A DNA stretch of 43,723 bases from Thiomargarita sp. (GTDB lineage Bacteria; Pseudomonadota; Gammaproteobacteria; Beggiatoales; Beggiatoaceae): assembly GCA_022729575.1 (NCBI GenBank), contig DZAL01000026.1, positions 1 to 43,723 on the forward strand, given 5' to 3'. Both the position numbers and the translations under genes were made by a program. The notes beneath the pieces are model-generated. The model was not told where the DNA came from. It searched no databases and saw only the letters and a program-made list of their open reading frames with translations. Of the stretch, positions 33,405-40,715 are shown in pieces (within the stretch, counting starts at the first letter, position 1; the number at the start of each line of letters is the position of its first letter).

Positions 33405-34280
33405 TTAAAAGGAGGCGGTGAGGGTCAGGGCAAATCCTTCCGTGCCATCGCGCATTTCTAGTTCATTGATGCCCTTGTAGTATAAACTCTGGAAGCGATA
33501 CCCCAAGCTGACAGTGGCCGCGTCAATTACTTTGGCTATCTTGAAAGAGTATAAGAGACCCATATCACCTAGATAGTAGTCGGCGGGGTCCTTATCCCCG
33601 TTCCCTAGCCGTCCATAAGCAAAGTTGCCATAGAGACCAAAACGTCCTTGCAAGGGGACGACACCGGCGATTCCTAGAGTGGGTCCGGAGGATTTGGTAT
33701 TTATTTTGAGTGCCGTTCCGGCAGGAAAGTCTGATATTTTTCCAGTCACTTCAGCAATTCTTTTGATTCCCTTGTAACCTGCTGTCACCAGCAGATGCTT
33801 ATGGAGATAATATCCTGTATTAATATCCCATTCGGTGCGTTCATCCTTTAATAATATATCCAAAGGGAGAACAACACCAGTATCGAGCTGAACACCTATT
33901 GTCTGTGTCTCAAAACCGTACTCGGTTTTGGTAAAGTAGCTACCAGACACTAACCAGTTTTTAGTTCTCATACTAAGTACAGGAATAATGGTAATCTCGG
34001 TCCCAGAAGTGTAGGACATAATAGATTTTTGACCATTATTCCCTATCATAGCATCAGGCAAATTCCACTGATTCATCCACATTTTTACCCCCACCGAAGC
34101 ACTAAAGTCCTTTTCAAAGTGAGAGTCAGAGGCAGAACTTAGGAAGGGTTGGGTAGATTCCCCTTCCACAGCCTCTGGGGACTGAGTTGCGGACAAAGTT
34201 TCTTCCGCGTTGACGCTACTCCAAATTAAGTAGCTACTGGCAATAATCGCAAACGCGACATGAATAACGATTTTTAGCAT
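33405..34280 (-). CDS. Outer-membrane beta-barrel protein
   Basis: The 291-residue product has a signal peptide (FAIIASSYLIWSSVNAEE) and alternating polar/apolar strands from about 60 to the end, with aromatic girdle residues (YFTKTEYGF, YYLHKHLLVTAGYKG, LYGNFAYGRLG) and the C-terminal Phe (ALTLTASF) typical of BAM substrates. Roughly 10-12 strands are plausible by length. No homologous family was identified from memory. AGAGGA precedes the ATG by 9-10 nt. It sits between the C14 lipoprotein gene and the 78-aa lipoprotein gene, all on the minus strand. Confidence 0.8.
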   Translation of the reverse strand: MLKIVIHVAFAIIASSYLIWSSVNAEETLSATQSPEAVEGESTQPFLSSASDSHFEKDFSASVGVKMWMNQWNLPDAMIGNNGQKSIMSYTSGTEITIIPVLSMRTKNWLVSGSYFTKTEYGFETQTIGVQLDTGVVLPLDILLKDERTEWDINTGYYLHKHLLVTAGYKGIKRIAEVTGKISDFPAGTALKINTKSSGPTLGIAGVVPLQGRFGLYGNFAYGRLGNGDKDPADYYLGDMGLLYSFKIAKVIDAATVSLGYRFQSLYYKGINELEMRDGTEGFALTLTASF

Positions 34281-34308
34281 GGTGTGTTCCTCTTGTTGGT
34301 TGTTGAAG

Positions 34309-34341
34309 AGAAACCGAGTTTTTTCAAAAAACTCGGTTTCT
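34309..34341 (+). terminator. Possible terminator hairpin after the C14 lipoprotein gene
   Basis: AGAAACCGAGTTTTTT pairs with AAAAAACTCGGTTTCT around a single C. It lies 18 bp past the stop of the gene at 34359, on the transcribed strand read toward 34280. The A/T-rich stem base may serve as pause and slippage site. ACTCGGTTTCT is repeated once more at 34343-34353. Confidence 0.45.
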
Positions 34342-34358
34342 AAACTCGGTTTCTAAAG

Positions 34359-35579
34359 TTAGAATGACGGTGGTATTTCCATTTCTTCACGACTATCCTT
34401 GGTTGATTTTCTTGCTTTTTCTTGGGCCAATCTTGCTTCCTCACGGGCGCGTTGTGCTGCTATTTCAGCTTCTTTGGCGCGTCGATTGGCTTCTTCGATT
34501 TGGCGATTTGCCTCACCTCCCATCCCTGCACTGGGAACTTGTTGAATTTTCAATTGCGCATCTCTCAATGCCTGTTCGGCCCGTTGTTGTGCTTCTCTTG
34601 CCTGCTTTACTGCCTCCTCAGCCCGTTGCTGGGCTTGTTGTGCCTGCACATCTTGACAACCCAAGAAACAAAACTTGCCCATGGTAGAATCGTAATTTTG
34701 CGGCACTTGTTCTCCATTGGTTGCGTTGGACACACGTTGGCGCACATTAGTCAACATGTCAGCCAAAGACAAATGGCCATCTTCTTGGATAGAAGTCAGT
34801 AAATGTTTGGTAAAAGTACCATTCCGACCTGTACCATCTTGGGCTACCGTTTCGGGTTGCGTAGGGAAAATCACAATAGCCCCCTTTGAATTAGGTGTAG
34901 CGGCCAATCCCCCACGGTCAACTCCCCGTGTTCCTCTCGTCAATCCACCCTTTTGTCGACACGCATCTAAAATAACAATGTTGAACTGATTGCCCGCTTC
35001 GTTCATACGTTCTAGCACCTCATCAACGGCCAGGGCGTTATATTTCACCTCCGCTTCACTGGTGCTATGAACATCGGTAGGAATCAGATAATTCTTGCTA
35101 CCCGTTGTTCTATCATCAATCTGTACCCCATGGCCTGCGTAATAGAACAAGCCAACGCTGTTGGAATCTTGTTGGAGGGTTTGGACAAACTTATCGATAG
35201 CTTCCCCCATTTGTTGATGACTCACATTAGTCAAAAAGGACACTACCGTAAATCGTTTATCTCCTCCTAGAGATTCCAAAGAACTTCTTATATCGGTGGC
35301 ATCATTGACCGAATTATCTAACACCTTCCAGTTTTCATCGTCATATTTGGCATTGCCAATTATCAAGGCATACCGCTTTCCTGTGACCTCACCCATCACC
35401 TTGCCTTTCGACAGGAAAGAGTGTGTCTGGTCCGCAGGAGAGGGTGCAACAGCGTCCTTGGAATAACCCCCCCTGGACCGAGACGGTTCGGGAATGGAGT
35501 TTTCTTTGATTTGGTTACATCCAGTACCAATGAGTCCAAGGGTAGCCATCATACTCACAAATAACATTGTGGTTTTCAT
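34359..35579 (-). CDS. C14 caspase lipoprotein with coiled-coil tail
   Basis: 406 aa from the ATG at 35579 (GAGG 7 nt upstream; other in-frame ATGs reach 35636). Lipobox LGLIGTGCNQ (Cys about 21). The caspase domain starts at RYALIIGNAKYDD; LFYYAGHG carries the His (about 151) and IVILDACRQ the Cys (about 207), both canonical for bacterial C14 (metacaspase/caspase-like). The last 120 residues are an Ala/Gln/Arg/Glu coiled coil (QQRAEEAVKQAREAQQRAEQ and further), ending SREEMEIPPSF. It is membrane anchored and likely part of a complex via the coiled coil. C14 orthocaspases cut after Arg or Lys and often need Ca; no direct evidence here. Confidence 0.9.
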   Translation of the reverse strand: MKTTMLFVSMMATLGLIGTGCNQIKENSIPEPSRSRGGYSKDAVAPSPADQTHSFLSKGKVMGEVTGKRYALIIGNAKYDDENWKVLDNSVNDATDIRSSLESLGGDKRFTVVSFLTNVSHQQMGEAIDKFVQTLQQDSNSVGLFYYAGHGVQIDDRTTGSKNYLIPTDVHSTSEAEVKYNALAVDEVLERMNEAGNQFNIVILDACRQKGGLTRGTRGVDRGGLAATPNSKGAIVIFPTQPETVAQDGTGRNGTFTKHLLTSIQEDGHLSLADMLTNVRQRVSNATNGEQVPQNYDSTMGKFCFLGCQDVQAQQAQQRAEEAVKQAREAQQRAEQALRDAQLKIQQVPSAGMGGEANRQIEEANRRAKEAEIAAQRAREEARLAQEKARKSTKDSREEMEIPPSF

Positions 35580-35626
35580 AAAATACCTCATATAGTAATA
35601 TTCCTCCAAACAGGTACGATTCACTC

Positions 35627-35697
35627 TGGAGTGCAATAAGAATTATTGCCCACTGCGTTGCGTAGCAACGGCGCAATAATTCTTATTGCGCTCCAGA
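35627..35697 (+). repeat. GGAGTGCAATAAGAATTATT long hairpin
   Basis: CTGGAGTGCAATAAGAATTA TTGC pairs with its complement ending CTCCAG, with one or two mismatches, around the inner stem GTTGCG/AGCAAC. It lies between the C14 lipoprotein gene and the OmpA-type gene. Confidence 0.85.
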
Positions 35698-35714
35698 TGA
35701 TATGGAGGACCCTA

Positions 35715-36422
35715 TTATTCAGTAATAATTTCTACTCGCCGATTCATGGCATCAATTTCAGCGGGAGAGTAAAGGTCAGGATTGTCGATGGGAATCGGTG
35801 CTTCTTCTCCCTTGCCCTCCGTAAGAATAGTGCTGCTGATGCCTCTTCCTTTTAAATAACTTTCCAACGCAGTAGCACGTTTTTTAGACAACACTAGGTT
35901 GGTTTGCGGGTCGCCGGCGGCATCGGTATGACCAATCAACTTAATCATCGGAATCTCCTGTTGTTTCAGACAACTGACCAGTTGTTTAGCGACCTGTTGA
36001 CCTCTATCACTGAAAGTGACTTTCCCAAATTGAAATTGGACGGGTATCGAATGTTTGTTCACCTGAATACCACGAACTTGACGACGGAGCATGGTATCGC
36101 AATTGAGAACACTTCGTGTCGAATTACCAAACTCGGTAGCCAACAGTTGTGCTTTGGCCAAATTATCCAGCAACCGTTTAATTTCCATTTCTGCGGGGAC
36201 TTGAGGAGTCACTTCGGGGTCATCGATAAAATTCAAAGCCTGATTGTAAAGATTGGCCGCCGTTTGCCATTGCTTGCGTACCATTGCCTGGTCCGCTTTG
36301 CCCTGGACTTTCTGCCATTCCGGCTGAGACTCATACGCAGTGGTATGCAGGAATGACTGAGCCTGGAGGTTTGGGTTAAAAAACATACCCATTAAAAACA
36401 GTAATAATGTCATTTTCTTCAT
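35715..36422 (-). CDS. OmpA-family peptidoglycan-binding protein
   Basis: 235 aa from the ATG at 36422 (AGAGGC 9 nt upstream; an earlier ATG at 36464 has none). Signal peptide (LLLFLMGMFFNPNLQAQ), a helical TPR-like part (about 30-110: QGKADQAMVRKQWQTAANLY), a strand block, then the OmpA C-terminal domain: LIGHTDAAGDPQTNLVLSKK, ALESYLKGRGI and NRRVEIITE. The H-T-D and N-x-x-L-S-x-x-R-A pattern with the final R-R-V-E-I is canonical. It anchors to peptidoglycan, probably holding the neighbouring envelope proteins. Confidence 0.93.
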   Translation of the reverse strand: MKKMTLLLFLMGMFFNPNLQAQSFLHTTAYESQPEWQKVQGKADQAMVRKQWQTAANLYNQALNFIDDPEVTPQVPAEMEIKRLLDNLAKAQLLATEFGNSTRSVLNCDTMLRRQVRGIQVNKHSIPVQFQFGKVTFSDRGQQVAKQLVSCLKQQEIPMIKLIGHTDAAGDPQTNLVLSKKRATALESYLKGRGISSTILTEGKGEEAPIPIDNPDLYSPAEIDAMNRRVEIITE

Positions 36423-36479
36423 GATTATTGCCTCTGATTTGTTGAGATTGATGTTATACTTCATAGCGACAGGAAGGCA

Positions 36480-36510
36480 GGGATAACACCCCTCGAAGGG
36501 GTGTTATCCC
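36480..36510 (+). repeat. GGGATAACACCCCTCGAAGG hairpin, copy 2
   Basis: Identical to 32914-32944. It lies between the OmpA-type gene and the C14-DUF4384 gene. No other function is visible. Confidence 0.85.
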
Positions 36511-36541
36511 TTGTTCAAAGAAACTAAGTTTCTCCGCCCCC

Positions 36542-37723
36542 TCACTTCACTTCATATTCCACCGTCGCCATCACCCACCGATTCGTCCCCAGCCGTTGTG
36601 TTAATAACTCACGTAGTTGCGATTCGGTGAGGGGGGTCTGGGGGTTAGGTAACTGCGTGGCCCGGCCTTCTACCACCACGGCTATAAATAAATTCCGACC
36701 CGGTGTATTTCCCGCCACCAATTGGAAACCGGCATAAACATTTTCAGGAATCGTTACCGTTTGACCGGCCTTAATCAGACGTTTTTCCCCGGCTTGCGGG
36801 ATAATCTGAGTTAACTGGCCGGTGTGGTCAAGTTCCCAAACCACTAATTGTCCTGCCTTTGCACTTTGCACTTGCACTCGTAACACTTCACCGCTACTCA
36901 CTTCATTCCCTGGTAACACCGTTAACCGTAAAGATGGGTTAGACAACTGAGAAGTTGAGGGGGGAGGGGAAGGGGAGGCTCCTACCGGTTTAATATCGAA
37001 GATAACTTGCGGCGTTTGTACTTTGCCTTCCCCTGTAGCAATTTGAACAGTTGACCGTTTGATAATTCTTTCCCAGGTGGTTTCGCTATTTAAACTGGCT
37101 AACCATACGTTAGTAAAGTATCCTCCTTTTATGGTGCCCGCCGATTTTTGGCCGGGTTTAGAACTGGCAAAAATCAGATGACCTTGGTAATTCAAAAACA
37201 GTTCACGATATTCCCCGATTTTTGGTATCCCCCGGTCTTTAGGGGGCGGCACCACATCGTTACACGCATCGGCAATAGCCAAAACCAAACGGGGTCGTTG
37301 TTGTTGGAGACGTTCGATGATGTTATCAAAATCGAACAGTGAATTGGCACCAGTCGCCTTTTTATTGAGTGCCAAAGAGGGCCACCGAGTCGTTTTGTTT
37401 AACGCCCGTCCCCCATGTCCAGAATAGTAAAAAATCACCACATCGTCATTGGCCACCGTCAATTTATCTAGGGCTGATTCCACTTGTGCCTGAGTAAATT
37501 GTTCCCCCTCCAACGAGACACTTTGTAAGGTTAATCCCGTTTGCTGAGAAATCCGGTTAACCAAATTCTCTAGGTTACGCAAATCTTGTTTGGTGCTATC
37601 ACCAATCAAGTAGTCGTTGGTATCAGCGACCAGAATCGCGTGCAACGTGGCGGCTGGCAGTATCTGGGGGAATAATCCGCACAGGAGCAACCAACACCAC
37701 GCTAATGATTTGGGAATAGTCAT
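36542..37723 (-). CDS. Exported C14 caspase with DUF4384 domain
   Basis: 393 aa from the ATG at 37723 (AGAGGA 7-8 nt upstream). Signal peptide (CWLLLCGLFPQILPAA). The caspase domain follows at once (LHAILVADTNDYLIGDS); IFYYSGHGGR carries His about 103 and AIADACNDVV Cys about 154. A C-terminal domain (about 265-393: LRLTVLPGNEVSSGEVLRVQ, then QLVVWELDHTGQLTQIIPQ) is a DUF4384 match, a beta domain common on secreted bacterial caspases. The ATG at 37861 that gives a longer frame lies in repeats and is rejected. Four 11-bp palindromes lie upstream and may be operators. Confidence 0.9.
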   Translation of the reverse strand: MTIPKSLAWCWLLLCGLFPQILPAATLHAILVADTNDYLIGDSTKQDLRNLENLVNRISQQTGLTLQSVSLEGEQFTQAQVESALDKLTVANDDVVIFYYSGHGGRALNKTTRWPSLALNKKATGANSLFDFDNIIERLQQQRPRLVLAIADACNDVVPPPKDRGIPKIGEYRELFLNYQGHLIFASSKPGQKSAGTIKGGYFTNVWLASLNSETTWERIIKRSTVQIATGEGKVQTPQVIFDIKPVGASPSPPPSTSQLSNPSLRLTVLPGNEVSSGEVLRVQVQSAKAGQLVVWELDHTGQLTQIIPQAGEKRLIKAGQTVTIPENVYAGFQLVAGNTPGRNLFIAVVVEGRATQLPNPQTPLTESQLRELLTQRLGTNRWVMATVEYEVK

Positions 37724-37739
37724 ATTTTTTCCTCTTAGA

Positions 37740-37783
37740 TTGGTGACCAATTGGTGACCAATTGGTGACCAATTGGTGACCAA
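37740..37783 (+). promoter_or_regulatory. Four phased 11-bp palindromes, possible operator
   Basis: TTGGTGACCAA occurs four times in exact tandem at 37740, 37751, 37762 and 37773. Each unit is a dyad with a single central base. The 11-bp spacing places all sites on one DNA face. The array lies 17-60 bp before the ATG of the C14-DUF4384 gene, ending next to the ribosome site. It would suit cooperative repressor or activator binding. A slipped-strand simple repeat is the alternative. Confidence 0.5.
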
Positions 37784-37864
37784 TTTGACAACTTTTTTAA
37801 AGTTGTCAAATTTTCCGATTTTCGACAACTTTAAATTTGACAACTTTTTTAAAGTTGTCAAATT
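37782..37864 (+). repeat. Two identical 31-bp hairpins
   Basis: AATTTGACAACTTT / AAAGTTGTCAAATT around TTT occur at 37782-37812 and 37834-37864, joined by a third partial copy (CGACAACTTTAAA, 37823-37835). They lie 13 bp past the stop codon of the 37877 gene and could form terminators or attenuators for the next gene. Confidence 0.85.
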
Positions 37865-37876
37865 TTGGCTTTTTCA

Positions 37877-38854
37877 TTATTTCGTACAAAGTTCCTTCCC
37901 ACTACTTTCGTCTTGACAACATTCCATCCCCGCCTTCTGATAATAATGACCCGTTTGACAAGTCCCGCCCGTAGGTTCAGATTTGGAACGTTCTATTTCT
38001 CCTTCTGGCTGGATGGGGCTAGGATCAATCGGTGGTGGTTGAGGTGGAGTATGACCGGTGGGCATCTTGGCGGGCTCCACTTTAACCTCCGCTTGGGGAA
38101 TTTGAACTTTCTGCTTGGAACCTGATATTGAAATACTCTGAGTGGCATCCTTCATCAGACCTTCCCAAGTAGGATTGGTGGTGGCTAAGTTTTTGTTCAA
38201 ACTGTCTAACAATTGACGAATGAAGAAGCCGCCAATTTCTGGGTTGCCATAAGAATATTGACCCATTTTGGAACTGGAAGCAATAACGGTGCCTTGGTAA
38301 CCTAAAAACAATTTGCGATAGCTTTCCGCTTGTTCCGTATTCTTTTCAAAAGACCGTTGGGCATCAATCACACTGTTGCAAGCATCAGCGAGGACTATCA
38401 ATAAGCGTGGCGCTTTCTTTTGCAATTCGTCAAATACCAGGTCTAAATCCAACAATCGGTCAGGACTGGTGGAAACGCCTTCAACCCCCAAAGATGGCCA
38501 TTTAGTCTGTTTGGTTGACATTCGGCCACCATGACCAGAGTACAAAAAAATCACCAGGTCCTGTCCACCAGCCACCGTCAGATTTTGCAATTTTTGGAGG
38601 ACGGTATCACGTCCCTTACCTCGTCCTAATTCACCACCAGTTATCGTGATTTTTTGCACGGCCAGCCCGGTGTTCTCTTCAATGGACCGCAACAGTTTGT
38701 TGAAATTTGCTAAATCAGTTTCGACACTACGGCCAATACTTGGGTCATTGGTATCTCCTACTAGAATCGCATGAAGGGTGGCGGTTAGCCCACTGGTGGG
38801 AAACCATAGCCACAGGGTGATTAACCCGATTGTTAAATGTCGGTTGCTCATCAT
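37877..38854 (-). CDS. Exported C14 caspase with Cys-rich tail
   Basis: The 325-residue product has a signal peptide (LITLWLWFPTSGLTA) and a caspase domain (LHAILVGDTNDPSIGRS). IFLYSGHGGR gives the His at about 109, IVLADACNSV the Cys at about 159. The domain is a close paralog of the 36542 protein. After residue 240 a Pro-rich linker leads to a small Cys-rich tail (GGTCQTGHYYQKAGMECCQD, then ELCTK) with four Cys, which may bind metal or form disulfides. DUF4384 is absent. The gene follows 38869 by 14 bp and so is probably co-transcribed. Confidence 0.9.
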   Translation of the reverse strand: MMSNRHLTIGLITLWLWFPTSGLTATLHAILVGDTNDPSIGRSVETDLANFNKLLRSIEENTGLAVQKITITGGELGRGKGRDTVLQKLQNLTVAGGQDLVIFLYSGHGGRMSTKQTKWPSLGVEGVSTSPDRLLDLDLVFDELQKKAPRLLIVLADACNSVIDAQRSFEKNTEQAESYRKLFLGYQGTVIASSSKMGQYSYGNPEIGGFFIRQLLDSLNKNLATTNPTWEGLMKDATQSISISGSKQKVQIPQAEVKVEPAKMPTGHTPPQPPPIDPSPIQPEGEIERSKSEPTGGTCQTGHYYQKAGMECCQDESSGKELCTK

Positions 38855-38868
38855 AATAAGGTTACCTC

Positions 38869-39603
38869 TTAGGGTTTGGGTGAAAATAACGATTGACGAA
38901 AGTTGATTAATTCAATTTTGACCGGATCGAAATCTTCGGTTTTAGTGTTTCCTTGAGCGCTGAATTGCCACAAATCGCAGGAATAGGACAAGAGAATCTC
39001 AACCGTGTTTTGGCCTTTGGTGAATCGTAGTCCCGTATCGGGGCGGAAGAAACAACGTTTCTCCACCTCAAACAAATAACTACGGTCTGATAACACCAAA
39101 GTTTGGAACGTTTTTATCTGGTCATTGGTCAGTAGAGGGCCGATTTTTTCAATCGGAAAACCCGCCAATTGTTTATTTACCGGCACCTCTTTACTGGCCG
39201 GCTCTGGAAACATGCGAAAACTTTCCACACGTTCTGGGGAAGAGAGGATTTGATAGACTTCGGCACCGAAAAAACTCTGCACCGTCATCTTAGGATCCTT
39301 GGGTTTCTCGGACTCTTTGGGCTTCTCGGCTTCTTTAGGCAGAGTTGGGGGTTGCCAAGCCTCTTTTTTGGGGACCACGCTTTGGTCTTTGGGCTTCTCC
39401 GATTCTTTAGGCGGGGTCTGAGGTTGCCAGGCCTCTTTGGTTGCCGCAGAATCGGTTTTGGTCGACGATGACATCTCTGACGATTCCACCGTCGAAGGTG
39501 GTGAATTGGCGGTGGAATCTTTCGTTGATGGCGTTTCTGCTTGACAGATAGGTACGAGCAGCAATGAAAGACTGAATAGTCTTACTACTAAAGTTTTTTG
39601 CAT
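38869..39603 (-). CDS. Secreted protein with repeated KEAWQP/ESEKPKD linker
   Basis: The 244-residue product has a signal peptide (LFSLSLLLVPICQAE), then a Ser/Thr/Pro/Lys linker with two units KEAWQPQTPPKESEKPKD and KKEAWQPPTLPKEAEKPK (about 56-105). The folded C-terminal part (about 108-244) starts MTVQSFFGAEVYQILSSPERV and contains two Cys (EVEKRCFFRPDTG, LLSYSCDLWQF), which suits a periplasmic disulfide. TAGGAG lies 7-8 nt before the ATG. First gene of the caspase unit 38869-36542. No family recognised. Confidence 0.75.
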   Translation of the reverse strand: MQKTLVVRLFSLSLLLVPICQAETPSTKDSTANSPPSTVESSEMSSSTKTDSAATKEAWQPQTPPKESEKPKDQSVVPKKEAWQPPTLPKEAEKPKESEKPKDPKMTVQSFFGAEVYQILSSPERVESFRMFPEPASKEVPVNKQLAGFPIEKIGPLLTNDQIKTFQTLVLSDRSYLFEVEKRCFFRPDTGLRFTKGQNTVEILLSYSCDLWQFSAQGNTKTEDFDPVKIELINFRQSLFSPKP

Positions 39604-39827
39604 GGCTTTCTCCTAGGTAAATAATAAGTAAATATAAATTAATAATAATTTTAGTTGTATAATTACAACATAAAATTTACCATTTAAAAGTCAAAAGTTC
39701 ATTGAAAAGCCTATAATAAAAAATGATAATATTGATTTTTTACTGGTGATTTAGTGACTTTCAATAATTATAATACTGTTTTTTTTTTGCAAGAATTTTT
39801 GCAAGAATACGTGAGTAAAAAATTTTG

Positions 39828-40100
39828 ACCTTGTGTGCAACACCATTTAATCAATGATTATTGAGTGCGGAGTCCCAACACAGGTTTTGGGACGACCATG
39901 GTTGTTGAATGCGGAGTCCCAACACAGGTTTTGGGACGACCATGGTTATTGATGCGGAGTCCCAATACGTTTTGGGCCCCGCGTGTGTCGTCCCAAAACG
40001 TGTGTTGGGACTCCGCGTCGGTTGTGTGTCGTCCCAAAACGTGTGTTGGGACTCCGCGTCGGTTGAATAACCACGGATTAGATGGTGTTGCACATAAGGT
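39828..40100 (+). mobile_element. 273-bp MITE with 37-bp inverted ends and AATTTTG duplication
   Basis: Ends ACCTTGTGTGCAACACCATT (39828) and, inverted, ACCTTATGTGCAACACCATC (to 40100) match over about 37 bp with six differences. AATTTTG stands directly on both sides (39821-39827 and 40101-40107), a 7-bp target-site duplication. Inside are two direct units CGGAGTCCCAACACAGGTTT followed by GGGACGACCATGG and two inverse units GTCCCAAAACGTGTGTTGGG with GGACTCCGCG. No protein is encoded; the apparent reading frames are repeat artefacts. A transposase must be elsewhere. Confidence 0.85.
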
Positions 40101-40715
40101 AATTTTGGCATTATCGGAAGGATAGTTTAATGGTTGATGTGTGGTGGACTTAACCGTCAATGCTATTAAGTTAGGCCAAGATTACAACTTTGGAGTATAA
40201 ATCTGGGTAGTCACTCCAAACCAATGGAGATGTTAACATTCAATGAGTTATCAAAGCTCAAAGTTTCCTAAACCTTTGAGGTTTAGGAAACTTAGAATCG
40301 CCGAGGTTTCCTCAACCGGTGAGGTTTAGGAAACCTAAAACTGGTAAGGTTTAGGAAAGTTAGCACCTGGATTTTAATACCTCCATTAGTTGGTAGGAAC
40401 TACCACTTTTTGAAGAATTTTATAGAGGCGAGAATTAATTCTTAATGAAGACCTCGTAGGTTTTCAAAACCTACAAGGTCTATGGTAAGAAACTATTAAA
40501 AAAACCATTCTCGCTTCTATAAGGAAGTGTTAGCGCGGGTGAAATGATGGTGGTCAAGAGACCCTTGAAATTTTCAATACGTCAAGGGTCTCGATCACTT
40601 GACTTCCAAAACTGATGCTTTAAAATGGTAGAAATCGTTTTGATAGATTGACCTTTCTTTGATTTATATCGATGAATACTTCTAAAATTCATTCTTACTT
40701 ACTAAAGGAGAAAAT
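40101..40715 (+). other. Gene-free stretch with several hairpins
   Basis: No coding sequence is visible. Hairpins: 40261-40293 (AAGTTTCCTAAACC / complement), a related imperfect one to 40355, 40449-40481 (AGACCTCGTAGGTT / AACCTACAAGGTCT) and 40558-40592 (GAGACCCTTGA / TCAAGGGTCTC). 40353-40405 is one arm of the long inverted repeat listed separately. A possible promoter for the next gene lies within the last 100 bp but I see no convincing -35/-10 pair. Confidence 0.6.
40353..40405 (+). repeat. 53-bp inverted repeat, left arm
   Basis: AGGAAAGTTAGCACCTGGAT... to ...GGTAGGAACTACCA. Its reverse complement, with one mismatch, stands at 43671-43723 at the window edge. The arms bracket exactly two genes. 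Confidence 0.9.

Noticed and set aside
37740..37783. CRISPR-like tandem repeat
   Set aside because: The units are only 11 bp, directly adjacent with no spacers, and no cas gene is near.
36542..37861. Longer start at 37861 for the C14-DUF4384 protein
   Set aside because: It would put hairpins and the four 11-bp repeats into the coding region and hide the signal peptide; ATG 37723 has AGAGGA.
39870..40060. CRISPR-like GGAGTCCCAACAC units
   Set aside because: Only two units in each direction, spacers are near identical, and all lies inside a MITE with target duplication.
39851..40160. Three open reading frames of 86-100 codons
   Set aside because: They lie in inverted sub-repeats of the MITE, show the same short words again and again, and have no ribosome site.
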